A stretch of DNA of 49,961 nucleotides from Desulfuromusa sp. (lineage in GTDB: Bacteria; Desulfobacterota; Desulfuromonadia; Desulfuromonadales; Geopsychrobacteraceae): assembly GCA_027858895.1 (NCBI GenBank), contig JAQIBX010000047.1, positions 1 through 49,961 on the forward strand, given 5' to 3'. The position numbers were made by a program, and so were the translations under genes. Each line of letters starts with the position of its first letter. Position 1 is the first letter of the stretch. Of this stretch, positions 1 to 9,482 are shown piece after piece. The notes beneath the pieces are model-generated. The model worked only from the letters and a program-made list of their open reading frames with translations, was not told the DNA's origin and searched no databases.

Positions 1-624
1 GCCGATTCAGGAGCAGGGATTTCGCCAGAAGATCGTGAGCATATTTTTGAACCGTTTTATACCAAGAAAAAACTTGGGCACAGTGGTACCGGGTTGGGGT
101 TAGCTATTGTCTGGAACACAGTCCAAGAGCACCAGGGTTTTATTGAGGTTGAGCAGCCAGGTGTGGGGAGTCGATTTACACTCTATTTTCCGGCAACTGA
201 AAGTGAAACTGCTGATCGAGCTGTGCAGTTGGAAGACGTTGAGCTTCAAGGGCATGGTGAACATATTCTGGTTGTTGATGATGAAAAAAATATCCGTGTT
301 ATGGCCGAAAAACTGCTCACAAATTTAGGCTATCAGGTCTCTTTTGTCTCGAGTGGCGAAGCAGCTGTCGAATTTTTGCGCAATTGCACGGTCGATCTGC
401 TGTTGCTGGATATGCTGATGGAACCGGGGATGAATGGTTATCAGACCTTTAAACAGATCAAAGCCTTTCACCCGGGACAGAAGGCTTTGATTGCCAGTGG
501 TTTTTCTGCAGGCCATGACGTCAAAAAAGCGCAGGAATTAGGGGCTGGCGCTTACCTCAAGAAGCCCTATACGCTCCAGGAGCTTGGCTTGGCAATTAAA
601 CAAGAGTTGCTTGCTTGTAGGTAG
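1..624 (+). CDS. Hybrid sensor histidine kinase, C-terminal part (HATPase + receiver)
   Basis: The open frame runs in from the left edge, so the N-terminus is missing. The first ~60 residues are the end of a GHKL ATPase domain: a G1-type DSGAGI box, then IFEPFYTKK and the G2-type GTGLGLAIV motif. A receiver domain follows from about HILVVDDE, with the acidic pair at DDE, the phospho-acceptor Asp in LLLLDMLM and the conserved Lys in LKKPYT. It is therefore a hybrid kinase that autophosphorylates and passes phosphate to its own receiver. Sensor input and the phospho-His domain lie outside the window, so the signal cannot be inferred. It converges on the acyl-CoA carboxylase operon with a 59-base gap and no clear terminator. 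Domain calls are firm; the target is unknown. Confidence 0.9.
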   Translation, partial: ADSGAGISPEDREHIFEPFYTKKKLGHSGTGLGLAIVWNTVQEHQGFIEVEQPGVGSRFTLYFPATESETADRAVQLEDVELQGHGEHILVVDDEKNIRVMAEKLLTNLGYQVSFVSSGEAAVEFLRNCTVDLLLLDMLMEPGMNGYQTFKQIKAFHPGQKALIASGFSAGHDVKKAQELGAGAYLKKPYTLQELGLAIKQELLACR

Positions 625-683
625 AAACAGAACCAGATCGGGGAAAATGTCAGAAGAACCACACTTCGGTTAGACGGAAAATT

Positions 684-1199
684 CTACTTTTTGTGCGGAT
701 CTACCAAGCAAAGAAGAGATCCGGCTGAAACGGCAGTGCCTTCGACGGCGTTCATACTGGTGACAATGCCTTCAATTGGGGACCTGATTTCGTTCTCCAT
801 TTTCATAGCTTCAAGAATAATCAACAGCTCGCCCTCTTTAACGGTGTCTCCCTGGTTTTTCAGAAGTTTCCAGATATTTCCAGCCATCGGACTCTTGATT
901 TCCTGGCGTTTACCCCTCCCCCCAGCAAACGTCTTATCCAGTTTTTTCTTCTTTTCGTCGATAATCTGGATATCAAAATGGTCACCCTTGAGCATCACCG
1001 AATAGGTATCGTTGTCGACCTCATCCACATCAACCTCGTAGGATTGATTATCGATAATCAAGGAATAGATGTTTTCTTGGGCTTTGAAAAAATCGACCTC
1101 GTAATCTTCGTCGTTAATCCGCACACGGTAAACACCAGGCTTGGACTCTTCGACCTTGACCTGAAAAGCTTTGTCCTTGAAAGTTGCGATATAAGCCAT
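684..1199 (-). CDS. Biotin carboxyl carrier protein of acyl-CoA carboxylase
   Basis: A 171-residue protein whose last ~75 residues form a biotinyl/lipoyl attachment domain: it starts near IKSPMAGNIWKLL and carries the biotinylation motif EAMKMEN, whose Lys receives biotin. The first ~95 residues are a charged beta-rich region (repeated YEVD-type strands), as in stand-alone carriers of propionyl- or acetyl-CoA carboxylases. It is the last gene of a three-gene minus-strand operon and lies 13 bases after the biotin carboxylase gene. It should shuttle the carboxyl group between biotin carboxylase and carboxyltransferase in the cytoplasm. A carrier of a decarboxylase or oxaloacetate-type complex is an alternative that sequence alone does not exclude. 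Confidence 0.9.
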   Translation of the reverse strand: MAYIATFKDKAFQVKVEESKPGVYRVRINDEDYEVDFFKAQENIYSLIIDNQSYEVDVDEVDNDTYSVMLKGDHFDIQIIDEKKKKLDKTFAGGRGKRQEIKSPMAGNIWKLLKNQGDTVKEGELLIILEAMKMENEIRSPIEGIVTSMNAVEGTAVSAGSLLCLVDPHKK

Positions 1200-1212
1200 T
1201 GATATGCCTCCG

Positions 1213-2730
1213 TTAACGATTTTTGAAAGAACGTATGCGACCGGACAGTTTCCAGGGATTTAAACCGCCGCTGTCTTCTTTTGTAGCCATGACCATCCGG
1301 GTATTTTGCTGATCGAAGCGAAACGCTTTGATGGCTGCGCTGATAATGGCGACTTTCTCATCCGGCCGTTCCCGACCCGCATCCTCCATATTGAACTTGG
1401 TGTCAATGAAGTCGGTGTCGAAATCGCCACCGATAAAGTGCTCATTCAACATGACCCGTGCATGGAAGGGGATGGTGGTCTTGATGCCCTTGACGATGTA
1501 CTCGGACAGCGCCCGACGGCAACGGGCAATAGCGTCCTCCCGGTCACTCCCCCAGACCACTAGCTTGGAAATCAATGGGTCATAGTAAATAGGCACCTCA
1601 AAGCCTTCGTACATGCCGGATTCATCACGAATACCGAGACCGCCGGGAATGCGCAGGCCGATGATTTTGCCAGGAGTGGGAAGGAAATCGTTGTCTGGAT
1701 CTTCGGCAGAGATACGGCACTCGATGGCGTGTCCGCGCATCTTGACATCTTCCTGTTTGATAGTCAGTTTCTGTCCGGCTGCGATTCGAATCATCTCCTT
1801 ACACAGGTCGATGCCAGTGACCATTTCTGTGACCGGGTGTTCAACCTGCAGACGGGTGTTCATCTCAAGAAAGAAGAACTCTCTGGACTCACCCGAAACA
1901 ATAAACTCTACGGTGCCAGCACTGTCGTAATTGACTGTACGGGCTGCGTTTATCGCCGCCTCGCCCATCCGTTTCCGCATCTCTTCGTTCATGATCGGAC
2001 TTGGGGCTTCTTCAAGAACCTTCTGGTGACGGCGCTGGATGGAACATTCGCGCTCACCGACGTGGATCATGTTTCCATGTTTATCACCGAGAACCTGAAT
2101 TTCGATATGTCGGGGACTCTCTATGTAGCGCTCCATATAGATTGCATCGTCGTTGAAAGACTTGATCGACTCACTCTTGGTGGCGCGGAAAGCGTCCAAC
2201 AACTCTTCTGGTCGGTCGACCTTACGCATCCCCTTACCGCCACCGCCGGCCGCGGCTTTGAGCATCAGAGGGTAGCCAATCTTTTCGGACCACTCCTGGC
2301 AATGTTTTTCATCGAGCAGGTTCTCCTTCATTCCCGGCACCAGCGGCACATTTATCTCGGCCACGGCAACCCGGGAGGTGGTCTTGTTGCCCATGATGCG
2401 GATGGCCTGGGGATTAGGGCCGATAAAAACAATGCCATTCTTGGCGCACAATTCTGCAAATTCGGCGTTTTCTGAGAGGAAACCGTAGCCCGGGTGGATG
2501 GCATCAACCTTCGATTTTCTGGCAACCTCGATGATCTTATCCATTACCAGATAAGACTGGTTCGAAGGCGCAGGGCCAATGCAGTAGGCCTCATCGGCTA
2601 CGCGGACATGCAGACTGGCACGATCCACTTCGGAGTAGACGGCCACGGTCGTTATACCGAGCTCTTTACAGGCCCGGACCACCCGAACGGCAATTTCACC
2701 GCGATTCGCAATCAGGACTTTTTTGAACAT
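1213..2730 (-). CDS. Biotin carboxylase subunit of acyl-CoA carboxylase
   Basis: A 505-residue ATP-grasp biotin carboxylase. It begins [20 protein letters not shown], the standard N-terminus of the family. The glycine-rich ATP loop [11 protein letters not shown] and the active-site stretch [14 protein letters not shown] are visible. It carboxylates the biotin of the neighbouring carrier using ATP and bicarbonate. It is about 50 residues longer than typical stand-alone AccC because of a C-terminal tail after the biotin carboxylase C domain. The ATG is preceded by a good GGAGGAG ribosome site. The gene sits between carboxyltransferase and carrier genes, 39 bases after the former. That context favours a propionyl- or acetyl-CoA carboxylase over the fatty-acid AccABCD set. 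Confidence 0.93.
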   Translation of the reverse strand: MFKKVLIANRGEIAVRVVRACKELGITTVAVYSEVDRASLHVRVADEAYCIGPAPSNQSYLVMDKIIEVARKSKVDAIHPGYGFLSENAEFAELCAKNGIVFIGPNPQAIRIMGNKTTSRVAVAEINVPLVPGMKENLLDEKHCQEWSEKIGYPLMLKAAAGGGGKGMRKVDRPEELLDAFRATKSESIKSFNDDAIYMERYIESPRHIEIQVLGDKHGNMIHVGERECSIQRRHQKVLEEAPSPIMNEEMRKRMGEAAINAARTVNYDSAGTVEFIVSGESREFFFLEMNTRLQVEHPVTEMVTGIDLCKEMIRIAAGQKLTIKQEDVKMRGHAIECRISAEDPDNDFLPTPGKIIGLRIPGGLGIRDESGMYEGFEVPIYYDPLISKLVVWGSDREDAIARCRRALSEYIVKGIKTTIPFHARVMLNEHFIGGDFDTDFIDTKFNMEDAGRERPDEKVAIISAAIKAFRFDQQNTRMVMATKEDSGGLNPWKLSGRIRSFKNR

Positions 2731-2769
2731 AGTGTGATCTCCTCCAAGAGAAAAAAGCTTGATTGACGA

Positions 2770-4320
2770 CTAAAGTGGAATATTACCGTGCTTGCGCGGT
2801 GGATTGATGTCCCGCTTGTTCTTCAGCATTTCCAGGGCACGGATCAGCTTGGGCCGGGTTTCAGTCGGATCGATAACCTCATCGACATACCCCAACTCGG
2901 CAGCATTATAGGGGCTGGCAAACTTGTCGCGGTAATCTGCCACCAATTCATTACGGGTCGCTTCGGGGTCCTCTGCGTTAGCCATTTTATCGCGGTGAAT
3001 GATGCTGACAGCTCCTTCTGGACCCATGACGGCGATTTCAGCAGTGGGAAAAGAAAAAATGTAATCGGCGCGGATGTGTTTCGAATTCATGACACAATAG
3101 GCTCCTCCGTAAGCTTTGCGGGTAATAACCGTGAGCTTGGGAACGGTTGCTTCGGCCATAGCATAAAGTAACTTGGCACCATGCTTGATAATCCCGCCCA
3201 ATTCCTGCTGAACCCCCGGCATGAATCCGGGAACGTCCTCGAAAATGACCAGTGGGATATTGAAAGCATCGCAGAAACGGATGAACCGGGCCCCCTTCAC
3301 GGAGGAGTCGGAGTCCAGAGCTCCGGCCAGGAAGTTCGGCTGATTGGCAATAATACCGACCGGGCGGCCATTCAAACGGGCGAAACCGATCAGAATATTC
3401 TTGGCGTAGTGTTCCTGAACTTCGAAGAAATACTGATCATCCACCACAGCTGTGATGATTTTTTTCATGTCATAGGGGCTGTTGGGATTGACGGGGACCA
3501 CATCTTTTAGGGAGGGTTCACTGCGGTTGGGGGCGTCGCCACAGGTTTTAATGGGCGGATCTTCCTGATTATTGAGAGGGATGAAGGAGAAGAGTTCGCG
3601 CAGCAGCAGTAAACAGCCTTCATCATCATCGCAAGCGAAATGAGCCGTTCCCGAGGTCTCGTTGTGGGTCATAGCACCACCGAGTTCCTCTTTGGTCACT
3701 TCGTCCTGAGTCACGGTTTTAATGACTTCTGGGCCGGTGATAAACATGTGGGATGTATCACGTACCATAAAGATGAAATCAGTAATAGCTGGAGAGTAGG
3801 CCGCCCCACCGGCGCAAGGGCCCATGATGGCGGACAATTGGGGAACAACGCCGGAGGCCATGACATTGCGCAGAAAAATATCACCATAGCCGGCCAGAGC
3901 CTGCACTCCTTCCTGGATTCGGGCACCACCCGAGTCATTCAGGCCAATGATCGGAGCCCCCATTTTCATTGCCATATCCATAATTTTACATATTTTCTCG
4001 GCGAACGCTTTGGACAGGGACCCACCGAAGACACTGAAGTCCTGAGCAAAGACATAAACCAGGCGATTGTCAATCATGCCATAGCCAGTCACAACCCCGT
4101 CGCTTGGGACATGCTGCTGGGCCATACCAAAATTAGTGCAACGGTGAATGACGAATTTGTCTGTTTCTTGAAAGGAGCCATCGTCGAGAAGAATATGAAT
4201 TCGTTCACGGGCGGTGAGCTTCCCTCCCTGATGTTGCTTTTCGATACGAGTTTCACCGCCGCCGAGTTCTGCTTCGGCATTGCGTCTCTCCAACTCAGCG
4301 AGTTTATTTTCAATAGTCAT
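2770..4320 (-). CDS. Acyl-CoA carboxylase carboxyltransferase (beta) subunit, PccB-like
   Basis: A 516-residue member of the crotonase-fold carboxyltransferase family, of the usual length for propionyl-CoA carboxylase beta or methylmalonyl-CoA decarboxylase alpha subunits. Features include [12 protein letters not shown] near the N-terminus, the two oxyanion regions [13 protein letters not shown] and [12 protein letters not shown], and the C-terminal half containing [10 protein letters not shown]. It transfers the carboxyl group from biotin to an acyl-CoA. First gene of the operon; the ATG has a GAGGAG site a few bases upstream. The divergent MarR-like gene begins 115 bases away, so the intergenic region probably holds both promoters. 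Substrate (propionyl- or acetyl-CoA) cannot be fixed from sequence. Confidence 0.92.
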   Translation of the reverse strand: MTIENKLAELERRNAEAELGGGETRIEKQHQGGKLTARERIHILLDDGSFQETDKFVIHRCTNFGMAQQHVPSDGVVTGYGMIDNRLVYVFAQDFSVFGGSLSKAFAEKICKIMDMAMKMGAPIIGLNDSGGARIQEGVQALAGYGDIFLRNVMASGVVPQLSAIMGPCAGGAAYSPAITDFIFMVRDTSHMFITGPEVIKTVTQDEVTKEELGGAMTHNETSGTAHFACDDDEGCLLLLRELFSFIPLNNQEDPPIKTCGDAPNRSEPSLKDVVPVNPNSPYDMKKIITAVVDDQYFFEVQEHYAKNILIGFARLNGRPVGIIANQPNFLAGALDSDSSVKGARFIRFCDAFNIPLVIFEDVPGFMPGVQQELGGIIKHGAKLLYAMAEATVPKLTVITRKAYGGAYCVMNSKHIRADYIFSFPTAEIAVMGPEGAVSIIHRDKMANAEDPEATRNELVADYRDKFASPYNAAELGYVDEVIDPTETRPKLIRALEMLKNKRDINPPRKHGNIPL

Positions 4321-4435
4321 TATTGACTCCTCTTGATCTGAGATTATTCTAGAAAGTCTAAAGTTTATTTTTGTGATTTAAATTTCAACTTTTTCGCGTT
4401 AGAGTAAGAATCAAAATCCAATAAAGAGGTAAGCC
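4321..4435. promoter_or_regulatory. Divergent promoter region, carboxylase operon / MarR regulator
   Basis: AT-rich 115-base gap between two divergent genes, with a TTCTAGAA palindrome near 4349. It is the natural place for both promoters and a MarR operator. No strong -35/-10 pair could be fixed. Confidence 0.4.
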
Positions 4436-4999
4436 ATGACCAAAGATAAACCGATCAAAACGACAGTGCCAACGTCCCTTCCGACAACCAAATCAGCTGA
4501 TAACTTGCGCATTGTCACCTCTGCTCATCTCGCTACATCCTATCCCGAATTATCGGAATTCGAGTTCGGGCTCATCATTGCGTCCAATGCCTTCAGGAGT
4601 TGGCTTATCCGCTGTATGAATGCAGCTGGTGCCAAAGATATGGCGGTGCTTGATGTTTTGATCCTGCATCATGTCACCCATCGGGAAAAAGAAAAGCGCT
4701 TGGCCGATATCTGCTTCATTTTGAACATCGAAGATACCCATGTCGCCTCCTATTCCCTGAAAAAACTGGTTGCCGCCGGTCTGGTACGGAGCGAAAAGAA
4801 GGGCAAGGAGATGTTTTATTCGACAACACCCGAGGGGACAGCCCTGTGTGACCGTTATAAAGAGGTGCGCGACAGCTGTCTGGTTTCCAGTTTTTCTAAA
4901 ACTGAAGATGAAAAAAAACAACTGGCCGACATGGCCAAGTTTCTCCGCAACCTCTCCGGTTTATATGATCAGGCCTCCCGGGGAGCATCGTCTTACTAG
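4436..4999 (+). CDS. MarR-family winged-helix regulator
   Basis: A 187-residue protein with a winged-helix domain of MarR type in its middle: EKRLADICFILNIEDTHVASYSL gives the recognition-helix region and LVRSEKKGKEMFYSTTPEG the wing. The N-terminal ~60 residues and C-terminal helix would form the dimer interface. The start is supported by AAAGAGGTAAGCC just before the ATG. It is divergent from the carboxylase operon, suggesting it controls that operon (inference). Its stop overlaps by four bases the stop of pxpA coming from the other strand. Effector unknown; the neighbourhood suggests a CoA thioester or organic acid. Confidence 0.8.
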   Translation: MTKDKPIKTTVPTSLPTTKSADNLRIVTSAHLATSYPELSEFEFGLIIASNAFRSWLIRCMNAAGAKDMAVLDVLILHHVTHREKEKRLADICFILNIEDTHVASYSLKKLVAAGLVRSEKKGKEMFYSTTPEGTALCDRYKEVRDSCLVSSFSKTEDEKKQLADMAKFLRNLSGLYDQASRGASSY

Positions 5000-5763
5000 A
5001 GATCTATTTCCGGAAGCGCTACAATAGTGTAGCCAACTGCCTCCAATCCTTGCCGGACTTTCTCGGCTGTCTCAGCTGCATGCACATTGTCCCCGTGTAC
5101 ACAGACACTGTGAAACGGGGTTGGTAGGTATTTGCCATTAATGCTGACAATCCCTCCCTGCTCGAACATGCGCAGCACATGGTCTACACAAGCTTCGCTA
5201 TCGTGGAGCACTGCACCGGGTTGGCTGCGGGGAACCAGTTGGCCTGCGTCGGTGTAGGTCCGGTCTGAAAAAACCTCCAAAGCTACGGGCAAGTCTGCCA
5301 CAGTTCCGGCTTTTGCCAGCTCTGAGAGCACCGGTGCCAGCAGAATCATACCTCTATCATACTCCCGGATTGCTTCTGCAACGACCGTAGCCAGTGAGGC
5401 GTTTTCGCACGCCATATTATTGAGTGCACCGTGTGGTTTGACGTGACTGACGCGAGTTCCTGCTGCGCGAGCAATCCCATCCAGAGCACCAACCTGATAA
5501 AGGATCATGGCCTTCAACTCCAAGGCCGAGAGATGCATGGGCCTGCGGCCAAAACCCTGCAAGTCTGGAAAAGCCGGATGTGCACCGATACTGACCTTCT
5601 CTGGCAGAGCCATCTCCACAGTCTGAGTCATGACCCACGCGTCACCACCGTGAAAACCGCAAGCGACATTGGCCGACTTCACGGTTTTCAACAGCAGGGG
5701 GTCATTTCCCATCTGGTATGCACCAAAACTTTCTCCTAAATCAGCATTCAAATTTATCTTCAT
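4996..5763 (-). CDS. pxpA: 5-oxoprolinase subunit A (LamB/YcsF family)
   Basis: A 255-residue LamB/YcsF protein. The first residues MKINLNADLGESF and the following NVACGFHGGD are family hallmarks. Together with PxpB and PxpC it forms the prokaryotic ATP-dependent 5-oxoprolinase that opens 5-oxoproline (pyroglutamate) to glutamate. The ATG at 5763 is chosen rather than the upstream extension to 5826: homology begins here, an AAAGG site precedes it, and the longer form would overlap pxpC. Last gene of the six-gene minus-strand operon. Its tail overlaps the convergent MarR gene by four bases. Confidence 0.93.
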   Translation of the reverse strand: MKINLNADLGESFGAYQMGNDPLLLKTVKSANVACGFHGGDAWVMTQTVEMALPEKVSIGAHPAFPDLQGFGRRPMHLSALELKAMILYQVGALDGIARAAGTRVSHVKPHGALNNMACENASLATVVAEAIREYDRGMILLAPVLSELAKAGTVADLPVALEVFSDRTYTDAGQLVPRSQPGAVLHDSEACVDHVLRMFEQGGIVSINGKYLPTPFHSVCVHGDNVHAAETAEKVRQGLEAVGYTIVALPEIDL

Positions 5764-5776
5764 ACTGCTATACCTT

Positions 5777-6889
5777 TCATTGGTGGCTCTCAGAAGAATC
5801 GAAAGGTTCTGGGATATTGAGGGCATCCACTACACCGCTTATCAGGCTGGAGCTATACATGGCCTTTATATCCATGACACCTTTCAGCGCCAAGGGTTCA
5901 ACGCTGGAGAGCAGTCCTGTCAATTTTCTCCGGTGGGCCAGTAACAAGGTCTCTGCTGCTTCGGGTGTTATCGTTTCAAAACGTATCTGGCTACCGGGAG
6001 GCATAACAGCCAGTTTAGGCAAATCGACGGAACTCACAGTGGCAATTTTAGGGTAGCCCCCCACCGTTGGTCCATCTGCCAACAGGACAATCGGCACACC
6101 ATTGCCCGGCACTTGGATCGCTCCGGGAACAATCCCGTCAGAAATAATTTCAGGTTTTTTGTCGGGGTGGTGAACTAGGATCGGACCTTCCAGGCGGCTG
6201 CCCATTCGGTCCGATTCCTGGCTCACTTTGTAGGTGCCAGTCAAAAAATCATGCAGTGCGGCAGCTGTGAAATAATCATCTTGTGGACCCCAAATTACTC
6301 GAATACTAGCTGGTAGATCTGATTCGGGAGCAGACTGTGTAAGCCCTAGGGTTGCTAAGTCGGACGATCGGGGAAGCTGCTGATCAGGGCCAGCATCAAT
6401 GGTTTCCCGGTTAACCGCAAGGATGGAATCAGGCAATATTTTTTTGCCGGCGATCCCCCCAAACCCACCACGTAGGTACGTCGAGTTACTCCCCATGACC
6501 TGTGGCAGGTCCAAACCACCACTAATGGCTATATAGCCGGCCTTGCCGGACATCACCGACCCGACCTGCAAAGTGTCACCCGCCTCCAGGGTTACGGTCC
6601 TCCAGGATTTCAGGGTGCGCTTTACCTTGTCGCGGATCAATTTAGCAGAGAAGTCTCCAGCTAGAGCCAATCTCAGCGTTCCCTCATCCAGACGAAGGGT
6701 GGGGCCAGAGAAAAAAAACTCGATCAGCGCGGTATCTGCAGTATTTCCTGCCAACATATTGGCAACCCATGCCAGATCAGCATGGAGCACTCCAGATTGA
6801 GGTACACCGATACGGCGATAACCAAACCTGCCCTGATCTTGGATGGTGGCCAGGGTTCCAGGAGAGACGATCCTGATTCGCGTACTCAC
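5777..6889 (-). CDS. pxpC: 5-oxoprolinase subunit C (biotin-dependent carboxyltransferase/KipA family)
   Basis: A 370-residue protein of the KipA/urea amidolyase-related family. The N-terminus carries IRIVSPGTLATIQDQGRFGY, a family signature, followed by GVPQSG. It works with PxpB as the ATP-dependent part of 5-oxoprolinase. It starts with GTG overlapping the pxpB stop (GTGA) and preceded by AGGAGG, which points to translational coupling. In Bacillus the homologue KipA antagonises the kinase inhibitor KipI, but the pxpB-pxpC-pxpA order with a transporter favours the metabolic role here. Confidence 0.92.
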   Translation of the reverse strand: MSTRIRIVSPGTLATIQDQGRFGYRRIGVPQSGVLHADLAWVANMLAGNTADTALIEFFFSGPTLRLDEGTLRLALAGDFSAKLIRDKVKRTLKSWRTVTLEAGDTLQVGSVMSGKAGYIAISGGLDLPQVMGSNSTYLRGGFGGIAGKKILPDSILAVNRETIDAGPDQQLPRSSDLATLGLTQSAPESDLPASIRVIWGPQDDYFTAAALHDFLTGTYKVSQESDRMGSRLEGPILVHHPDKKPEIISDGIVPGAIQVPGNGVPIVLLADGPTVGGYPKIATVSSVDLPKLAVMPPGSQIRFETITPEAAETLLLAHRRKLTGLLSSVEPLALKGVMDIKAMYSSSLISGVVDALNIPEPFDSSESHQ

Positions 6890-7635
6890 GCGTTGACCTC
6901 CTGCAGCAAGAACTGGGAAAAATCGAGGGATCCGGCTTGCATCGCCTTGGCCAGTTCTTGATAGTGAGCTTCTGAAATAGACTGAAAATCAACCCGGTCT
7001 CCGGGACCGAGAAGCGCCGGTTCTGAGCGTTGGGCATCAAACAGAGCAAGAGGACAACGCCCCAGCAGTTGCCAGCCCCCTGGACTCTCCCAAGGATAAA
7101 TAGCAGTTTGCTGCCCAGTAATAGCGACCGACCCAACCGGAACCCGAACCCGGGGTTCTGTGTGGCGAGGCAGGTACAGCGCAGGGTCAACATCACCCAT
7201 GTAAGGAAATCCTGGCAGAAATCCAATCATGTAAACCAGATAGGTCTGGCTGACATGCAGGTCGATAACCTTTTCCTCGGTCAGTCCCAAAGAGGCGGCC
7301 GCCGACTCAAGGTCGGGCCCATAATCCTCACCATAGCAGACCGGCAGGCACCAGTGGCGAGCGGATTGCTGGACGCTGGCTTCGGTTTCGCTCAGTACTG
7401 CGATCAGGCGATCCTGCAGTTTGGTTCTGGATAGGACCAAGGGATCAAAAATGACAGTAAGCGAACGGAAAGTCGGCACGGTCTCAATGACCCCGTTCAG
7501 TCGACCAGCAGTAATTTCCCGGGTTAATCGGACATCGAGAGCGGAAACAGCAGAAACTAACTGCTGGTCGATGGTCTCACCGAATTCCAGGGTCAAGGCT
7601 CTGTCACCTAAATTTAGAAAGCGCGGCTGTGGCAT
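6886..7635 (-). CDS. pxpB: 5-oxoprolinase subunit B (allophanate hydrolase subunit 1 / KipI family)
   Basis: A 249-residue KipI/PxpB-family protein. Recognisable are the early LGDRALTLEFG, the central YMIGFLPGFPYMGDVD and the later GSVAITGQQTAIYPWESPGG. Length (~230-250) is normal. It pairs with PxpC and sits immediately upstream of it with a stop/start overlap. The 30-base gap to the TRAP permease gene places it in the same transcript as the transporter, which supports coupled uptake and ring opening of 5-oxoproline or a related cyclic amide. Confidence 0.92.
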   Translation of the reverse strand: MPQPRFLNLGDRALTLEFGETIDQQLVSAVSALDVRLTREITAGRLNGVIETVPTFRSLTVIFDPLVLSRTKLQDRLIAVLSETEASVQQSARHWCLPVCYGEDYGPDLESAAASLGLTEEKVIDLHVSQTYLVYMIGFLPGFPYMGDVDPALYLPRHTEPRVRVPVGSVAITGQQTAIYPWESPGGWQLLGRCPLALFDAQRSEPALLGPGDRVDFQSISEAHYQELAKAMQAGSLDFSQFLLQEVNA

Positions 7636-7665
7636 ATTCTTCTCAGCTAACCTGTTAATTCGATG

Positions 7666-9003
7666 TTACTGACCAACCATGAGATTGGGCAGATATAAAA
7701 CCAAGTCTGGGAAAACCGATAAAATGACAACCATCAGGATCATGATCAAAAAGAATGGTATCGTTGCCTTGATAATTGCACTAACCGGTTCAAACGCAAT
7801 TCCCTGAATGACGAAAAGGCTGAACCCGACGGGTGGAGTAATCTGTGAAAGTTCTACCATAATGACTAGGAAAATGCCGAACCAGAGAGGATCAAAACCC
7901 GCTGTGATGATAATTGGTAAAACGATTGGCAAGGTCATGACGACAATAGAAATACCGTCAAGGATCATCCCCAGAATGAGGTACATAATGGCGAGGATAA
8001 AGAGCAGCACGTAGGGTGATGTATTCAAGCCGACAATGTAGGTACTAATTCCTCGCGCAATTCCGGTAAAGCCGACCACCTGAGATAAAAAAGCAGCTCC
8101 GGAAATGATTAAACAAATCATGCATGTTGTCTGGACGGCACTGAGCAGTGCTTCGCGGAAATTATCCCAAGTCAGACAGTGATACGCTATTGCCAGAATC
8201 AGGGCTCCGACCACCCCTATTGCAGCCGATTCCGTGGGCGTGGTGAATCCGAGGTAGATCCCTCCGAGGACCACAAAAACCAACAACAATATTGGAAATA
8301 AATCTTTTAAGGCCGTCATTTTCTGTGCAAAAGAGTATGTTTCATCTTTGTCCGGCACGATGCCCGGCTTAAGTTTTGCCTGAATAATGATGTAAATCGT
8401 GTACATGCTGGCCAGAAACAACCCAGGGATGACACCAGCGATAAACAGCTTGCCAATCGAGGTATCTGATAGTACCCCATAGATAATCATGATCAGACTG
8501 GGAGGGATGAGGAAGCCGAGGGTTCCTGCCCCGGCCAACGAACCAATAGCCAAAGAACGGTCGTATCCCCGCTTTGATAGCTCGTCCAAGGTGATCTTGC
8601 CAACGGTCGCAGTTGTCGCGGCGCTTGACCCTGAAACGGCTGCGAACAGGGAACAGGCGAAGACATTAATGTGCAGCAGGCGACCAGGGATACTCGACAA
8701 CCAGGGCACAAGGCCGTTCAAAAGTCGTGTCGATATGGCCGTGCGAAACAGGATCTCACCCATCAGGATAAACAGCGGCAGGGCGGTCAAAACCGATGAG
8801 TTCATGCTGTTCCAGGCTGAATTGGCCATAAGCCCACCAATTTTGTCCCAGATCGACATCGACGGAGGCAGATTACTTGGGTATATCAGCAGCCCTGCAA
8901 TACCGACCCCGAACAGAGTAAACCCGATCCAGACTCCCCCGAGAAGAAGCACGAGCAATACGGCAAACAGGCAGAGTGTTAGGATTAATGGTTCCGAGAA
9001 CAA
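7666..9003 (-). CDS. TRAP transporter large permease (DctM type)
   Basis: A 445-residue, strongly hydrophobic polytopic membrane protein with the DctM features SGSSAATTATVG and the later GxxTPTESAAIGVVGAL. It is the ion-coupled channel subunit of a TRAP transporter in the inner membrane. The start is TTG at 9003, preceded by a strong AAGGAGG site with eight-base spacing; it overlaps the end of the DctQ gene by 19 bases. Being upstream of pxpBCA it likely imports 5-oxoproline or another small carboxylate; the substrate is inferred from context only. Confidence 0.93.
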   Translation of the reverse strand: MFSEPLILTLCLFAVLLVLLLGGVWIGFTLFGVGIAGLLIYPSNLPPSMSIWDKIGGLMANSAWNSMNSSVLTALPLFILMGEILFRTAISTRLLNGLVPWLSSIPGRLLHINVFACSLFAAVSGSSAATTATVGKITLDELSKRGYDRSLAIGSLAGAGTLGFLIPPSLIMIIYGVLSDTSIGKLFIAGVIPGLFLASMYTIYIIIQAKLKPGIVPDKDETYSFAQKMTALKDLFPILLLVFVVLGGIYLGFTTPTESAAIGVVGALILAIAYHCLTWDNFREALLSAVQTTCMICLIISGAAFLSQVVGFTGIARGISTYIVGLNTSPYVLLFILAIMYLILGMILDGISIVVMTLPIVLPIIITAGFDPLWFGIFLVIMVELSQITPPVGFSLFVIQGIAFEPVSAIIKATIPFFLIMILMVVILSVFPDLVLYLPNLMVGQ

Positions 9004-9482
9004 AACGGTAACCTCCTTACGAAATGCGCTAATAGTTGCAGCGCCAGCCCAAATAGACCGACTGCAACCATTATCTGCGGTATATAGAGTGGTGTTTCCG
9101 AGATCGAGTCTGCCAGCATGCCGTAACTGTAGGTGTCGTAGATCATGAGTACTGCATGATAGAAGATGAATATGGTGATAGCCATTGCGACCAAGGTTGC
9201 CACCAGCTCCAGATAGCGCTTTGGCTCGGGACTGAGCTTCGTCGTAAGAATGGAGATTCTGATATGCGAATCAGACTCCAGCGTGAAGCCAAGGCCCGCC
9301 ATGACAGCGGCGACCATAAGGTAGCCACTGTATTCGTCGGCAATAAAGGTTGAGAAATTAAAAAAGGTACGACAGACAATCTCAACCACGATCAAACTAA
9401 CTATTGCCAGCATACAAAGGGCAGATAGATACGCGCCCAGCTTCGAGAACGTATCTATTCCCTTGACGAATTTTTCCATCAT
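8985..9482 (-). CDS. TRAP transporter small permease (DctQ type)
   Basis: A 165-residue protein with four predicted hydrophobic segments, the standard DctQ topology, including the IVEIVCRTFFNFSTFIADE-type stretch after helix one. It bridges binding protein and large permease. Its ATG overlaps the TGA of the binding-protein gene (ATGA) and its end overlaps the DctM gene, so the three subunits are translationally coupled. Confidence 0.9.
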   Translation of the reverse strand: MMEKFVKGIDTFSKLGAYLSALCMLAIVSLIVVEIVCRTFFNFSTFIADEYSGYLMVAAVMAGLGFTLESDSHIRISILTTKLSPEPKRYLELVATLVAMAITIFIFYHAVLMIYDTYSYGMLADSISETPLYIPQIMVAVGLFGLALQLLAHFVRRLPFCSRNH